In this document: positions 1 through 10,789 of the stretch, piece after piece
How the letters are laid out: the number at the start of each line of letters is the position of its first letter
Position numbering within the stretch: position 1 is the first letter of the stretch
NCBI RefSeq assembly: GCF_001949145.1
Contig: NW_019091360.1
Span: forward strand, 108,775 to 172,774
Length of the DNA stretch: 64,000 bases
Direction of reading: 5' to 3'
Source: Acanthaster planci
Taxonomy: Eukaryota > Echinodermata > Asteroidea > Valvatida > Acanthasteridae
Translations under genes and position numbers: made by a program
Notes under the pieces: model-generated
Told to the model about the DNA's origin: nothing
The model's input: only the letters and a program-made list of their open reading frames with translations
Database searches by the model: none

Positions 1-1936
1 TGACGTTGATTTTACTACCGTTAAAAATGCAAGCCCCTAGCATGATCAAACGTGTGTCATATTTCTCCAAGTTGTGCAAGTTAACTGGAATACGTGTTTG
101 CTTGAGCACAACTCGGAGTTCAAGATTGAAATTGGCATGTGCTGGACCCCTGTACTTACTTGTGATGTGACAGTGATCGTGGACTTTGCGAAATTTATTG
201 ATGGGTTTCTCACAGCTCCTGCAGTTGTACTCTGTGAAACCATGGTCATTTTTTAAACTAACAGCCGCTTTTTGGTCTTTAGTCTTTGGCTCAGCTTGGA
301 TAGGACATTGACATTGTGATTCTTCGGTTGGATAAATCAGTTTTTCACAGATCCTGCAGACGTTACATTTGTTGTGGCGTTTCTGTAGCAAACAAGGTGC
401 TTTGAATTGGCAAATGTTTGTTAATTGTGTGAACTTCTCGCAATAGCGTTTGTATGAAATGAATGGATGCGTCTTGGCCTCTGCATGACTGGTACATACA
501 CATCATATTGTACGACTGCGTACGAATAGCCGCACGGCCTGTGGCGTTGCGTTTTAATTGTGTTTAATGGTTCTTGTGGAAGACACTCTAAAACAGACTC
601 AAAATCCGCGTAGATAACAAATGGTGCATCCTGTTTATTTTTATAGCTTTCAAACTTTAGAATATGTTGACCCTTTTGAGGTAATTCGGCGCCGTGTCCA
701 TTCCATGGCAATCTTCTTGGTGGTTGTCGCGATGTTGTTCTCTTTGAAAGTGTGATAGGCAATTAAAACACCAATAAGATTTACCGTTATGATTGCTGAC
801 GTCGCCCATTAACCGCGAAAAAATTTTAATCCAACAATAATGACTTGTTTCACCTTGGTTAAAATAAAGTAAATTGATTGGCTCGCCTATGTGTTTAGTC
901 TTGTGGAGTACAAACACATCATCTTTGTAGCCTAGTGTAGTCCTAGTGTAGCCAAATACGTTAATTGCTAAGTTGTTTTGCGATTCGATGCATGGAATCT
1001 GCAAAATCAGTGTAGGAAAGTCTATGTTAGTGAAATTTAAGCCGTCTGCTATCAAGTACCATTAGGTGCATTCATTGTTTATTTTGTAATTTGGGTTAGT
1101 TGCTAGCTGATGTTTGACATTGTATGAATATAAGCCTGGTGCAGCTCTTAATGCCCAGCAAATGTACTCCTGTTCTTTTTTTTTTTGAACGTCGACGATC
1201 GCTGTTTTAACCGCCAGTTCTTTAGGAAGTGGAATACAAGTCACTCCTACTGGGTTATACCGCACCACGTTGATGTAAAGTGTGACGATTTTATCAAACA
1301 TCCAGCCATCTCTGTTCGTGAGCTTCGACGTCTTCTAAATATTTTGCTATTTGTTGTTTTAACGAGTTTTAACCTCACGTTCAGAAATGACGGTGTTATT
1401 TTTACTCGTAAACGTGAAAACACCTATTCTGGTTTCAACTTTTCCATTTTGAATTGGACCTTGATTGCAGTTTGCAACTTGTAATAGCCTATCTCTTTAA
1501 ACTCGGTCAATGCTTTATCTTCGATGTACTTTTTGTAAAAATTGAAAAAGTGTACCAAGTCGTCTGCAAAGAAACTTGGCCTCAATTCTCAGTTTCGGTA
1601 GTTACCTTGAAAGCGTCTTATTCTTCTGATGTTTACCTCTGTGATAGATTCCGGTTTAATGTAGGCTTTAATCGCAGTAATGAGGTCTTTCCGTAGTATG
1701 TTACCCTTTGCGCCAGTGGCTGTAAAGGGGATGTTGTTGTCTTGAGCTATTTTTAAAAGCTGATGATACGACTGTTGCGTTAGATTTTTAAATTGTTGTT
1801 GGCTCGCTTGAATCATGTGTACTAATTCAGGCTTCGTATGTTGTTTGCATTTAGCTGGTGGGGGTAATGATATGTTATGTTGTTTGACAAAGTCAGAAAA
1901 AAATGGTTTTTTAAGTCGATTAAAACCCGATAACAC
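1..1936 (-). pseudogene. Polinton/Maverick protein-primed DNA polymerase B, N-terminal part, decayed
   Basis: Broken minus-strand frames read in order from 1936 to the left edge. 1936-1589 has a helical, lysine-rich segment with a SAP-like look. 1301-1062 shows IPLPKEL..K.AI.DVQ followed by ICWAL. 1055-657 shows LAINVFGY, HYCWIKIFSRLMG and a Cys/His cluster CFNCLSHFQREQHRDNHQEDC-type (C-x2-C, H-x3/4-C). 762-421 has FVIYADFESVL, the exonuclease-type motif. Left of 421 there is a zinc-ribbon (C-x2-C) and DHCHITSKYRGPAHA. All are standard landmarks of Polinton PolB. Frameshifts near 1055 and 700 and stops between 1300 and 1590 make it dead. The palm domain lies beyond the left edge. It is in the same orientation as CFAP65. 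Confidence 0.85.
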
Positions 1937-2005
1937 AGGTTCACATTGTGATTAAGTTTGTGTATTCATGGTCTTATTTATATACAGGTAATTATAAATT
2001 TAATT

Positions 2006-2275
2006 TCAATTTTTATTGAAGCCTCTTTCTTCCGATTCAGGGAGAAATGGACCTTTTTCTTTTTCCGGAGAGTTGGGAAAATCTGGGGCCCATTTGTGAA
2101 ATCTTGTCGTCTGGCAATCTTTACCCCGGGGTTGTGTGGAATCCGAGGAGTTGAGAAGAGTCCCGGGGAGATGGGAATTGATCCGGAAGTAGGGGGAAGT
2201 CCCGGCAGACGGGGGTCGTATAGGTATAGGAGGGTAAAACTGCTCTGGAACTCTCCTCCGCATACTACTGGCCAT
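2006..2275 (-). CDS. hypothetical ORF, possibly a Polinton gene next to polB
   Basis: An 89-codon minus-strand ORF just upstream of the polymerase remnant and in the same direction. It is rich in proline, arginine and serine (start MASSMRRRVPEQFYPPIPI) with no domain I recognise. Position and orientation suggest it belonged to the same Polinton, where small accessory ORFs are common, but chance is also possible. Confidence 0.3.
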   Translation of the reverse strand: MASSMRRRVPEQFYPPIPIRPPSAGTSPYFRINSHLPGTLLNSSDSTQPRGKDCQTTRFHKWAPDFPNSPEKEKGPFLPESEERGFNKN

Positions 2276-2684
2276 GCCTTCAGCTCAGCTCATTATCGTT
2301 ACCAGGATCTTTATCATTTTTAAATTTTCTGGTGTAATACAGTCCAACGTGGCTATACTAAACATCACCATAAAACATCAGGTATACAAAAACATGGCCC
2401 ATTGCTTCTGTATTGCACTTTACCAAGCATTGAAAGTTTGCTTTAAATAGGCAAAACTGATGGTAATGACTCAAAAGGGCAAATCTCACGGCCAACATGC
2501 ACCATAATCTGTATTTTTGGTGAGTCAGAATACATGTGTTTGAATGCACAGGTGGCAATGGACACCAGCCACTGTATAAATGCATTAATACATGTAACAC
2601 AGGTGACTGTGATGTGGAAAATCTTGTTTCATGTTATCACTACAAAGCCTCAGGCAAGAATTTGTACCTTTGAAAAAGCAACAA

Positions 2685-2737
2685 AAAAAAAAAAATATAT
2701 ATATATATATACNACACACACACACACACACACACAG
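2685..2737. repeat. poly(A)-(TA)n-(CA)n microsatellite with one ambiguous base
   Basis: A run of about 12 A, then (AT)8-10, then (AC)11 with an N at 2713. A compound simple repeat. The N marks an assembly uncertainty in the run length. Confidence 0.95.
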
Positions 2738-3714
2738 ACGGATAACTTTTTGCAAGTTTAACTGTCAGAAATATTTGTTAAATATTTTGTGAGTTTCGAT
2801 CGTTTTCAACAGCACTTCCTGACTTTATGTATTAGTCATGTACAATTGTTACTCTGGTGTTTCAGAATGATTACTAGCCCATCCATTAGAGTTCCAATTT
2901 AGCAGTGCAAATCAATTAAATTGTAATGCATAGGCCACCCCCCCCAAAAAAATAGTTATACTTCCTATTACATGCCTCTCAAAAAAGGGTCGGTAGGTCA
3001 GACAAATATTTTGGGGGGTCAATATTTTTATGCTGATGGAATGGCATGCATGGGAGCAAAAGCTACATGTACATGTACCAAAAATTGCCCCAAATGGGAT
3101 AACTTGCCTCAATCTATGTCACCATTTCTACGGTTGACAATTCATAAGAATTATGGACAATTTACACCACTATGCACAACGCAAGTCAGGTAATCACAAC
3201 CGCATTGCATGGTAAGCATGCGTGATGCATCCAGATGGGTGGGCAATAAACCTCATGCTGCAGCAGGCAATTTTGCAGAAGCACGTTCAGTTCAAGTACA
3301 GGCAAAACAACCTAAAATTTAACTTGTGAACCGACAAAACACACACTGACAACAGAGAAAGTTCTGTGAATTAACTTGCAGAGATCTTCTTGCAATGTCA
3401 ACGTTTTTTGATGTCCACCTGTAGGGTTGCTTGGGTATATGGCTGGAGTATAGTGTATAGACACCATTAGTATACACTGGTTGCCAGATTTCCAGCGCAG
3501 CATTGCTTTAATGCATTGAGCTTTGTACACGTTTTCACCAATGTGACAGTGAAACGTGAAGGCAACTCGTGAATATAACAGAAATGCAAATGTTAGCAGG
3601 AAAACATATAAATAAAACGTTTTAACGTGAAGGGGTTGCTCAGAGGTGATTTGTAAAGACTGAAAAGACAACAGAATTCATTTCCTTTTTTTTCATTGAA
3701 TACAAATTTCTGTG

Positions 3715-4060
3715 AAGCAAACTCCTCCCCACATTAGTATGGGTTGGGTCTCCTAGTGACACTTGCCCCTGCCCAGCCTACATATGCAAATTTCCCATGT
3801 GCCTATTACAATTTGCTGAAAAGACTTGATTATGCATTCTGCCCCTTGACCCTCCACAATGCACTGTGATCCCGCCGCTATGTTTGTCCTTTTCGAAGCG
3901 GTGAAAACCACTGGAGCCAAAGTGGGGAAGAATGGGCTGGGAGCAGCTGGGCAGGGGTAAGTATCACTAGGAGACTCGACCCACACTAATGTGGGGAAGG
4001 AGTCTCCTGCGTTCACATACCCCTGCCCAGTCTACATATGCAGAGTGTCACCGTACCCTG
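3715..4060. repeat. DIRS-type terminus with inverted arms
   Basis: The left arm 3722-3762 and right arm 3961-4002 are inverted copies of each other (about 41 bp, roughly 85% alike). Each contains the hairpin CCCACACTAATGTGGGG or a variant. Sequence related to the spacer also occurs at 7648-7760 (opposite strand) and 62676-62990, so this is a repeated element end. It directly follows the recombinase remnant (minus strand), the position where DIRS elements carry inverted terminal and internal complementary repeats. Confidence 0.6.
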
Positions 4061-4135
4061 GAGGTGGGTCGGCGACGGGAGTGTAACTACTAATAGAAAC
4101 ATAAGGCGAGCGTTGACACTCACTAGAAGAAACCC

Positions 4136-4402
4136 CTAGGTTGAAGTATCCACCGTCCGGTCCGGAACAGTGCTGGACATTGTCTGGACCACCAAGCAAA
4201 AGGTTGCTGTGCCATGAGATGTTTCGCTCTGCAAAACATCTTTCAGGTAACACTCGGTGAAGGCGGAGGGAGATTTCCAGCAAGCCACCTGGCAGATTTG
4301 AGTTAGAGGAACTCCTCTGCAGTACGACCAGGATGCAGAGGCAGCCCAAACGTCATGGGCCCTGACTTGAGATCGGGTCATCTCATCATGTTGTGCTGGC
4401 AA
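4136..4402 (-). pseudogene. DIRS-type tyrosine recombinase, C-terminal catalytic part (remnant)
   Basis: A minus-strand frame with the sequence pattern RAHDVWAASASW, then VPLTQICQVACWKSPSAF and ECYLKDV. In DIRS and related recombinases this is 'RAHDVR..A.SW....VPL..I..A..W.SP..F...YL+D', with the H-x-x-R box and the tyrosine near the end. Here the box reads HDVW, so the catalytic arginine is lost. Other frameshifts separate it from the upstream part at 4728-5438. Confidence 0.75.
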
Positions 4403-4727
4403 GTCTCAGCTTTTGAAGATAATGGCCGAGACCGTCCATCAGGCAATAATGTCCTCTGACACCGGGTGAAAAAGGGTTTCGTTGCTGGGTATTAGATTCT
4501 TGGCAATGCTCAGCCCTGGCAAGATATTACTTGAGAGTCCAAACCAGACACCATCTCTTGCACAGAGTCATCTCCTGAAAATGAGGCTGTGTCAGGAACA
4601 AATATGTTGGGAGACCAGAAGGTAGGCATCTGGTTTTGCATAAGGAACCCGATGGTTGGGGCAAGAGGAACCCTGTGTGGCTCCTAGCAGCTGTGCCCCA
4701 TTGACAATCGACAGGGCATGTAGCTCG

Positions 4728-5438
4728 CTACCTCGTCTCGATGTAACAACCGTGAGGAGACCGCCAGCCTGTGAGGAGGAGTGTTAGCCTGATCCTGAGA
4801 TGCAGGTCAGACACATCAGCCATTGGTTTGAAAAAGGGAGGACTGGCAAGAACTTGAGGAAAGCTTCTGAGGTCCAAGGATAAGACGAGGCGTTTGATGT
4901 GGGGATGCCCAACAAACATCCCTTAAAGGGGAAATAGGATAGCAGTGTGGTCGGAAAGAGTCGAGCCACCGCTGAAGCCTGAGTGGACAGCTGGCAAGGC
5001 TGACAAGTAGTTGTGGATGGCAGTAACCTGGAAGCCTGAGTGAAAACAGATACATGAAAAAGCCTTCGACGGAACTCACAGGATCTTCGATTGAAGAAAC
5101 ATCGTGGTCGTTACACCCTCTAGTAAAATGTAGTTGACTGATGTAAGTCTTGTGAGTGGACAGCTGTTGACCCTGGGCCGAACTAGACGCAGCATCTGCA
5201 GAAGAACCGGATGCCCTGAAAAGTCATTGGACAATGTCCAGCGTGTCAAGTGAAGACTCTCCGGTGGTGGGTGAAGGATCTCTGATTTAGGCTGACAGAG
5301 GAGGTCCTCTCTGACCAGAAGGACCAGCAGCTGTTGTACCAGGAGTTTCGTCTGTCTTTGAAACCACAGTTGGCAAGGCCAGAGCGGGGCAATGAGGAGG
5401 ATCGGACATAGCTCCATTCTATCTTGGACAGGACCCAT
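4728..5438 (-). pseudogene. DIRS-type bridge region and recombinase N-terminal domain (remnant)
   Basis: Overlapping minus-strand frames carry fragments ordered as in DIRS polyproteins: a LHLTRWTLS segment, then GYCHPQLLV-type helices, LDSFRP, then a segment matching PF.PMADVSDLHL and TLLLTGWRSP. The last resembles the 'KT.FLLALASG.R.SE' helix of the recombinase core-binding domain. At least three frameshifts are needed, so nothing functional remains. It continues the RNase H fragment upstream. Confidence 0.65.
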
Positions 5439-5439
5439 G

Positions 5440-6040
5440 GGATGAGGGAGATTGGAAGGAAGATGTATGCCACAGGGCCGGACCAGTCGATCTGTAGGGC
5501 ATCTGTCACCCCCACTCGGGGGCGAGGGAACCTGAAGCAGATCATTGGAAGGTGGGTATTGTTGACGAGAGTGAAGAGGTCGGATTGAGGACGCTCAATC
5601 TCCACGAAAATCTGGCTGACAACATTCGGATAAAAAGTCCACTCTGTCGGTCGGACAGCATCCAAGAAAGTGCATCTGCTGTGCTGTTTTCCACTATGTG
5701 GACAGCTTCAAGGCTGATCCCCTGATTGATTGTCCACATGAAGAGCTGCCATGCAAGGGTGCATGAGTTAAGGACGAGTGCCACCCTGACGATTGATGTA
5801 CACCACTGTCGTTGAGATGTTTCTCTGGACTAGAGTGAACAGCCTATTATGTGCTGTCGAAAGCGATGAAAAGCTTTGAACACCTCTTGGAGTTCTAACA
5901 CATTGATATGTTTGCCTTGAGAGGCAGTGTCCTAGACCCCGGAGGCATGGAGTGGAGAGAGGCTTCCCTCTGTATAGCAATGCATCCGTCATCACTGTCA
6001 CATGTGGACTTGGAGGGGCAAAAGTAAGGCCTGCCCACAT
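5440..6040 (-). pseudogene. DIRS-type RNase H and following linker (remnant)
   Basis: From 6040 downward the frame shows PHVTVMTDALL (the first RNase H aspartate as TDA), then TTVVYINRQGGT, then HIVENSTADALSWML, close to the 'H..G..N..ADALSR' end of RNase H. It continues with PTEWTFYPNVVSQIF and DALQIDWSGPVAYIF, then IPWVLSKIE. The 'PTEWTL.P.V...I' and 'DAL...W.G..AY.FPP..LIP.VL.KI' strings are distinctive for DIRS-1-like elements. Split over three frames by frameshifts. Confidence 0.8.
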
Positions 6041-6059
6041 GCAAAAAAGCTGAAATATT

Positions 6060-6960
6060 TGCTAAGAAATGAATAATAAGCCTTGTTACATTGTACTGTG
6101 TTCGAAGTGGCCTTTTGTATCCTTGAGTTAGAGGATTACGGTCATATCATAACATGCATGGGAATAACGTCATTCTGCATACATTGCAAAAATAGAAAAG
6201 CTGCGGGTAAGGAGCGTCCACAGACACTCCATGAGTAAGAATCAAGATTTACTACACCTCATAAATATTCATGAGCAAATTGGAGCACGTCATTGGCTTC
6301 TTCCAACTCGCGTCTTGGAAGTAGAAATAATACGCAACCAGGTGGCATCATAGCAGTGAGTATCCACCTCGCTGCTGTGCGGTAGTTTTCCTGATAGCAT
6401 AAAAAAATCCCTCTGGAACTCACCACATAAATATGTAGTCTGTGTCATGAAATCTTTACATCAATCAGTGCAGTTGCACCCGGATAAGTTAAAAAATTGT
6501 TATAGAATGAATTTATTAAGTGCAAAAAATAAAATGAATGGGTGTTTGTGTAATGGATGGACTGACAAAGCCAGAAATTAAGCTGGAAGTAGCAAGCGGT
6601 ACTGGATAGGGGGCTTACAGGTAATGCCTTACCGTTCTTCAGTGTAAAGTCCGTTTTTTTCACAGCAAGTCTGTCGTTGCAAAGCGGCCGACAAGTTTGC
6701 GAACTGCACGCCCGTGAGCACTCAAGTGCACAACGAGTTGATGAGCTGGCCCAGCGGGGGCTATTGTTGGAGAGAAACTATGTCACGAGACACAGAGACA
6801 TTTACATACTGCGTTTTTTCTGTGGACTGGACGATGGTGGAAAACACGATCGAATTTGAGATACTTTTACTGATTGTGTTCTTTCCACAGACCAGGTGAT
6901 GTTGGAATAAAATTACCAACTCGGAGAAACATTCACATATTACGTTTTTTCCACGATTTT
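6060..6960. other. intron stretch, no gene seen
   Basis: AT-rich non-coding sequence of the CFAP65 3' region. Short ORFs at 6445-6663 and 6677-6899 have no recognisable domain and no codon pattern. No splice-bounded segment in CFAP65 frame was found. Confidence 0.5.
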
Positions 6961-6965
6961 AATAC

Positions 6966-7112
6966 AGTAGACTCTCGTTATTATGAAATCAGCCATAACA
7001 AAATTCTGGTTGTAACAAAAACAAGTCCCGGTGAAAATGTACACGTTTCTATGGGGGAAAAAAATCTGTTACAGCGCAATTGCATTGTACAAAATTCCTG
7101 TTACAACGAATG
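6966..7112. repeat. possible pogo/Tigger-like element end
   Basis: The string ACAGTAGACTCTCGTTATTA begins a stretch alternating between 'TAACAAAATTC' and 'TTACAACGAATG', similar to terminal repeats of pogo/Tigger-type Tc1-mariner elements (CAGT-x-(G/A)ACTCTCG-x-TTAT). No transposase is seen. A related end occurs at 60520-60546 on the other strand. Confidence 0.4.
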
Positions 7113-7164
7113 ATTTTCATGAGCCCACTGCCTGAAAAACCATTGTTGACGACCCATTTATAAT

Positions 7165-7510
7165 AAGCATTTACGAATCGTGGTGGTGAAAACACGTGCG
7201 CAGTGCATCACACTGGTTCCGCCTGGCCAAACTGATGCCAAAGAAGGCATGAGGGAAATGCGGCAACCAGTCCCATGTACAATTCCTGCCAAAAGGGGTC
7301 GCGAATGTTCCACTACATGTACATGAACATGGTACACAAATGCAGCTCTACAGCCACAAGTCGAAAAAACACTGCCATCACGAATTTTTCTGCAGGTTCA
7401 TTCACAAAAATTGATCTCATGTCTATGTTTTTGTTTTCTGTATTCATGTATTTAATTTGAAGATGTACACCTCGTACTTGAAATGGGCGGTTTCCACAAA
7501 ATTTCTAGCT
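7165..7510. repeat. dispersed repeat, copy 1 (partner at 24290-24600)
   Basis: Shares ordered blocks with 24290-24600: GTGGTG(G)AAAACAC, an AAAGAAGG block, TG(C/T)GGCAACCAGTC, GCTC(T/C)ACAG, TCATGTCTATG, TTCATG(T/A)ATTTAAT and TGTACTTGAA/CTTGTACTTCAA. Both copies are on the plus strand. No coding content recognised. Confidence 0.55.
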
Positions 7511-7647
7511 GTAGCACGAGGCTAATTTGTGAACCTGTATTAAAGGAATCTGTATGACGGTCCATTATTCTACCTCTACATCATGAATTTTGAGTTGTAC
7601 TTCACGCGAATGCGATGTGAAGTAAAATAACGTCATATTTACGTCAT

Positions 7648-7762
7648 TGTGGAGGGTCAAGAGGCACAATGCATAAGTCTTTTCAGCGAATTGCAATAGG
7701 CACATGGGAAATTTGCAAATGTAGGCTGAGCAGGTGTATGTGAACACAGGAGACATATTTTT
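7648..7762. repeat. fragment of DIRS-type terminus
   Basis: The segment from GGAGGGTCAAG through AAGTCTTTTCAGC to GGGAAATTTGCAAATGTAGG is the reverse complement, with few changes, of 3780-3862, and continues into GAACACAGGAGAC as at 3990-4020. It is an isolated terminus fragment in the opposite orientation, next to CFAP65 exon L. Confidence 0.7.
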
Positions 7763-7860
7763 GGGGGGCAATATTGCATGCGATTTTTAAGTGATGACTA
7801 AAGGACATTTCATGAGAAACTTTATTTCCTTTCACACGTCAATGTTCAACTGTAACTTAC

Positions 7861-8137
7861 TTGTCCAAAGAAAACAAGCTCCACACCCTTGCTTTACTAA
7901 TGCCACTGGCACTGCCATAACATCTAGCATCAGTCACCTTCAAAGTGGGATAAACCCCAACAACACTGACAGTGCAAAGCTTCTGCTTGTCTTGTGATAA
8001 GGGGTGACCTGTTGGTGACATAAGCTGATAGGACAGGTGGAACGTGTAAGAAATACGCTGCAGAGGACGTATGGTGGTATGGACCATGTGACGGGACCGG
8101 GCAGGTAGAACTCCTTTGCACACATCCAGCTCAAGTG
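7861..8137 (-). CDS. CFAP65: CFAP65 exon L (last in window)
   Basis: A 277-nt exon. Two bases finish an alanine codon from exon K, and it leaves in phase 2. The acceptor is TATTGTCAG|CA and the donor CAA|GTAAGT (full consensus). The peptide reads LELDVCKGVLPARSRH, then SYTFHLSYQLMSP, then LCTVSVVGVYPTLKVTDA and GSASGISKARVWSLFSLDK. 'YP.L.VTDA...GS..GISK...W.LFS.D' is a strong CFAP65 signature. The next exon should begin with a base completing the lysine or asparagine codon; none was recognised in 1-7860. Confidence 0.87.
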
Positions 8138-8221
8138 CTGACAATATCAAAGTAAGAAATAATAGACAAAGCAATCAGAAACATGTGATGTAGTTAACAT
8201 ATTGTGAATTTTTAAAATGTC

Positions 8222-8787
8222 TTAACCACATGCTGCTGGGTGCTTTTCAAAGTGCAGTGCACACATACGGGCAATTTTCAAGATTTTCAGTTATCAAAAT
8301 TCTTTAAAAATTTATCATTTCATTTAATAGATATTTACACCCACACAGATGACACTTTAGTGGCTACTCTAAGCTGACAGGGATCTTCATTGACTCCTGA
8401 ATATTTCAGCCAGGCCTGGCGCCCTGTAAAGAGAGCCCAGAATTGTGAGGTGTTGCATAATTTTCTTTGTTCCCGGTGAATGCGAGTGGCATCTTTTCAA
8501 ATGCGGCTGGATTAGCATGCAGCGGTGCTGTGTCACTCATCAATGGGGCCATAGAACACTCTGTTTGCAGTGCTAATCCGCGGGCGTGCTATGCCCAAAA
8601 CAGTGGTAAACTGTTTAAAAACAGTAACAGATTACCTCCGAAAAATGCAAGCAAAAAAATAATGGCAATTCCCAGCAGCAGGTCTTTTGTTCCGAGTACA
8701 GTCTTTTGTTACACAAACCAGCTCTTTTGTCCCATTTTGGGCAACCCATGGTGCTTGCAATGGGGTTCCCTGGTAGTAAGTGTTTAA
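8222..8787. mobile_element. short TTAA-flanked DNA transposon (MITE), copy 1
   Basis: 566 bp flanked by TTAA. The ends TTAACCACATGCTGCTGGG and (reverse complement) TTAAACACTTACTACCAGGG form an imperfect inverted repeat. The interior matches, in reverse orientation, 13037-13596, and in part 51600-52081. A TTAA target and C-rich TIR suggest a piggyBac-type non-autonomous family. ORFs inside it recur between copies only because the DNA is repeated. It lies directly upstream of exon L, in the intron between exons K and L. Confidence 0.65.
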
Positions 8788-8799
8788 CAATAGATTCTG

Positions 8800-9470
8800 T
8801 TTCCTGATCAGATTACAGCATGCCTAGAAAGTATAGCAACAGAACAGACTATCTATATGGGTATGTTTGAATTTCGTTGCTAAGAGAAAATTGCATAAGT
8901 GAGAATGGATCTGAAAAATGAAGGACCGGCATATCCAAGGATTTATACTATGCAACACCACAATAACGAATTCTACTTCAAGACCACATTGCATTGGGTA
9001 CTTGGAGTAATAACAATATCAAAGCATTTATAAGGTGCACAGTATTTAACAATCTGCAATTCAAAGGTGCTGATATATTATCTTATCCCTTATCATTGGG
9101 CTCACATCATTTGAACATTCCTGAAACCATCTCAGCTCCCTAGGGAGTATACTAGCCCAATGCTGCCATTGTATTATCTTTGCTTCAAAATTTTTGCTTG
9201 AGGTAACTTTTGAAGTTTGTTGAACAACCAAAGTGTTGCCATGAAAACATGTACAAAACATATGGGAAAATTTAAATATTCCAAATTGTATAATAAAAAA
9301 GATGATGACGTCATGATGATGTAGTGACTTGGCATACATCCTCAGGTGGTAGTCTACAGGTTTGAAGGAAATCAGCCCAAAGCAAGTATCGAAAGTCGTG
9401 TATAGAATGACTCCATATTATGTCAATAGCAAAAATTTGAAAAAGAAAAATAACGAGAGGATCTATGTCT
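8800..9470. other. intron stretch, no gene seen
   Basis: Intronic sequence between exons K and L. The minus-strand ORF at 9061-9339 contains the GATGATGACGTCATGATGATG palindromic run and is repeat-derived, not coding. Confidence 0.5.
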
Positions 9471-9479
9471 ATTTGCAGC

Positions 9480-10420
9480 AGAACAAAGGGCTTTTTTGCT
9501 TTACAATGAAAATGTCATCGTCGTGATTGCATATCTGCAAAGTTTCATCCCACTGGGACATGTACTTTTAAAGATATAGGGCTTTAAAGGATGCACCTTT
9601 CATGTCACGTGACTTATCGACTGTCATTATCCCATGAGGTCAATTTTTGTCTATCACACACTCCCTTCAAAATATCTGCAAAGTTTCAACCCTTTAGTAA
9701 TTGAACTTCCAGACATATAAAGCTTTAAATGTTGCACCTTTAATATCACGTGACATTTCGACTAATGACGTCATCATTCTATGACGTCAAGTTTCATCTA
9801 TCACACATCCCCTTCCAGATATATGCAAAGTTTCAACACGCTGCCACGTGTACTTCCAGAGATATTAAGCTTTAAATGATGCACCATTAACATCATGTGA
9901 CGTTTCAACTGATGACGTCAATATTTCAGGACGTCAATTTTCGTCTATCACACATCCCCATCCAGATATTGGCAAACTGTCAAACAGCTGTGACCTTAAG
10001 GAGATACAAAGCTTGAAAGGATGCACATTTTATGTCACGTGACTTGTCAACTGATGACGTCATCATTCCATGAAGTCAATTTTTATCTATCACACATCCC
10101 CCTCCAGATATCTGCTAAGTTTCAACCTGCTGGGACATGTACCTTTGGAGATATACGGCTTGAAAGGATGCTTATTTCATGTCACGTGACCTGTCAACTG
10201 ATCAAGTCATCATCCCATGAGGTCAATTTGTGTGTATCACACATCCCCTTCCAGATATCTGCTAAGTTTCAACCCACTGTGACATGTACCTTTGGAAATA
10301 TAGGGCTTTAAATGATGGATCTTTAATGTCACGTGACTTGTCTGCTGATGGCATTGTCATCACGTGAGGTCAATTTCCGTTTGTAAACTTTCCCTTGCTA
10401 ACTACCTGCAAGGTCTCAAA
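9480..10420. repeat. about 145-bp satellite, roughly six units, rich in TCACGTGA and TGACGTCA
   Basis: The block 'TGTCACGTGACTTGTCAACTGATGACGTCATC' (given here only as a pattern, with variants) recurs near 9604, 9747, 9893, 10035, 10182 and 10329, a period of 143-148 bp. Each unit also has 'TCTATCACACATCCCC', 'ATCTGCAAAGTTTCAACC' and 'GATATAGGGCTTTAAA'. Related single or paired units occur near 25190-25470 and 39100-39830. Palindromes match an E-box (CACGTG) and a cAMP-response element (TGACGTCA), but no function follows from that alone. Confidence 0.85.
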
Positions 10421-10789
10421 CCAATCAGACATGTAAAATACAATATACAAAACAAAACATTAATGTTGTTGCAGAAAAGACACAAATTAGACATTTTATA
10501 CATTTGTCCCTGTTGGCGTTCCATACAGTGCAATCTGCTCTCAGCAGCAAGTGCTTGGCATTTTGACAGGTCCTGAGTATATGACCTACGCACTATGCAT
10601 CGTCTATGTTGCAGGCAGATATTGGGCGTCTATGCACACAGTAGCCAATGCACAGTATGCAAATGGGATATTCGAGTTGGCAGTTTATATGGTAAGGGGG
10701 TTTTGTCGCTTCATGTGTGTGAAGAAGTACACCAGTTATGCACTTCATGCAGCTGACTCCAATGTTTTAGCTATCATCTTGTAGACAAT

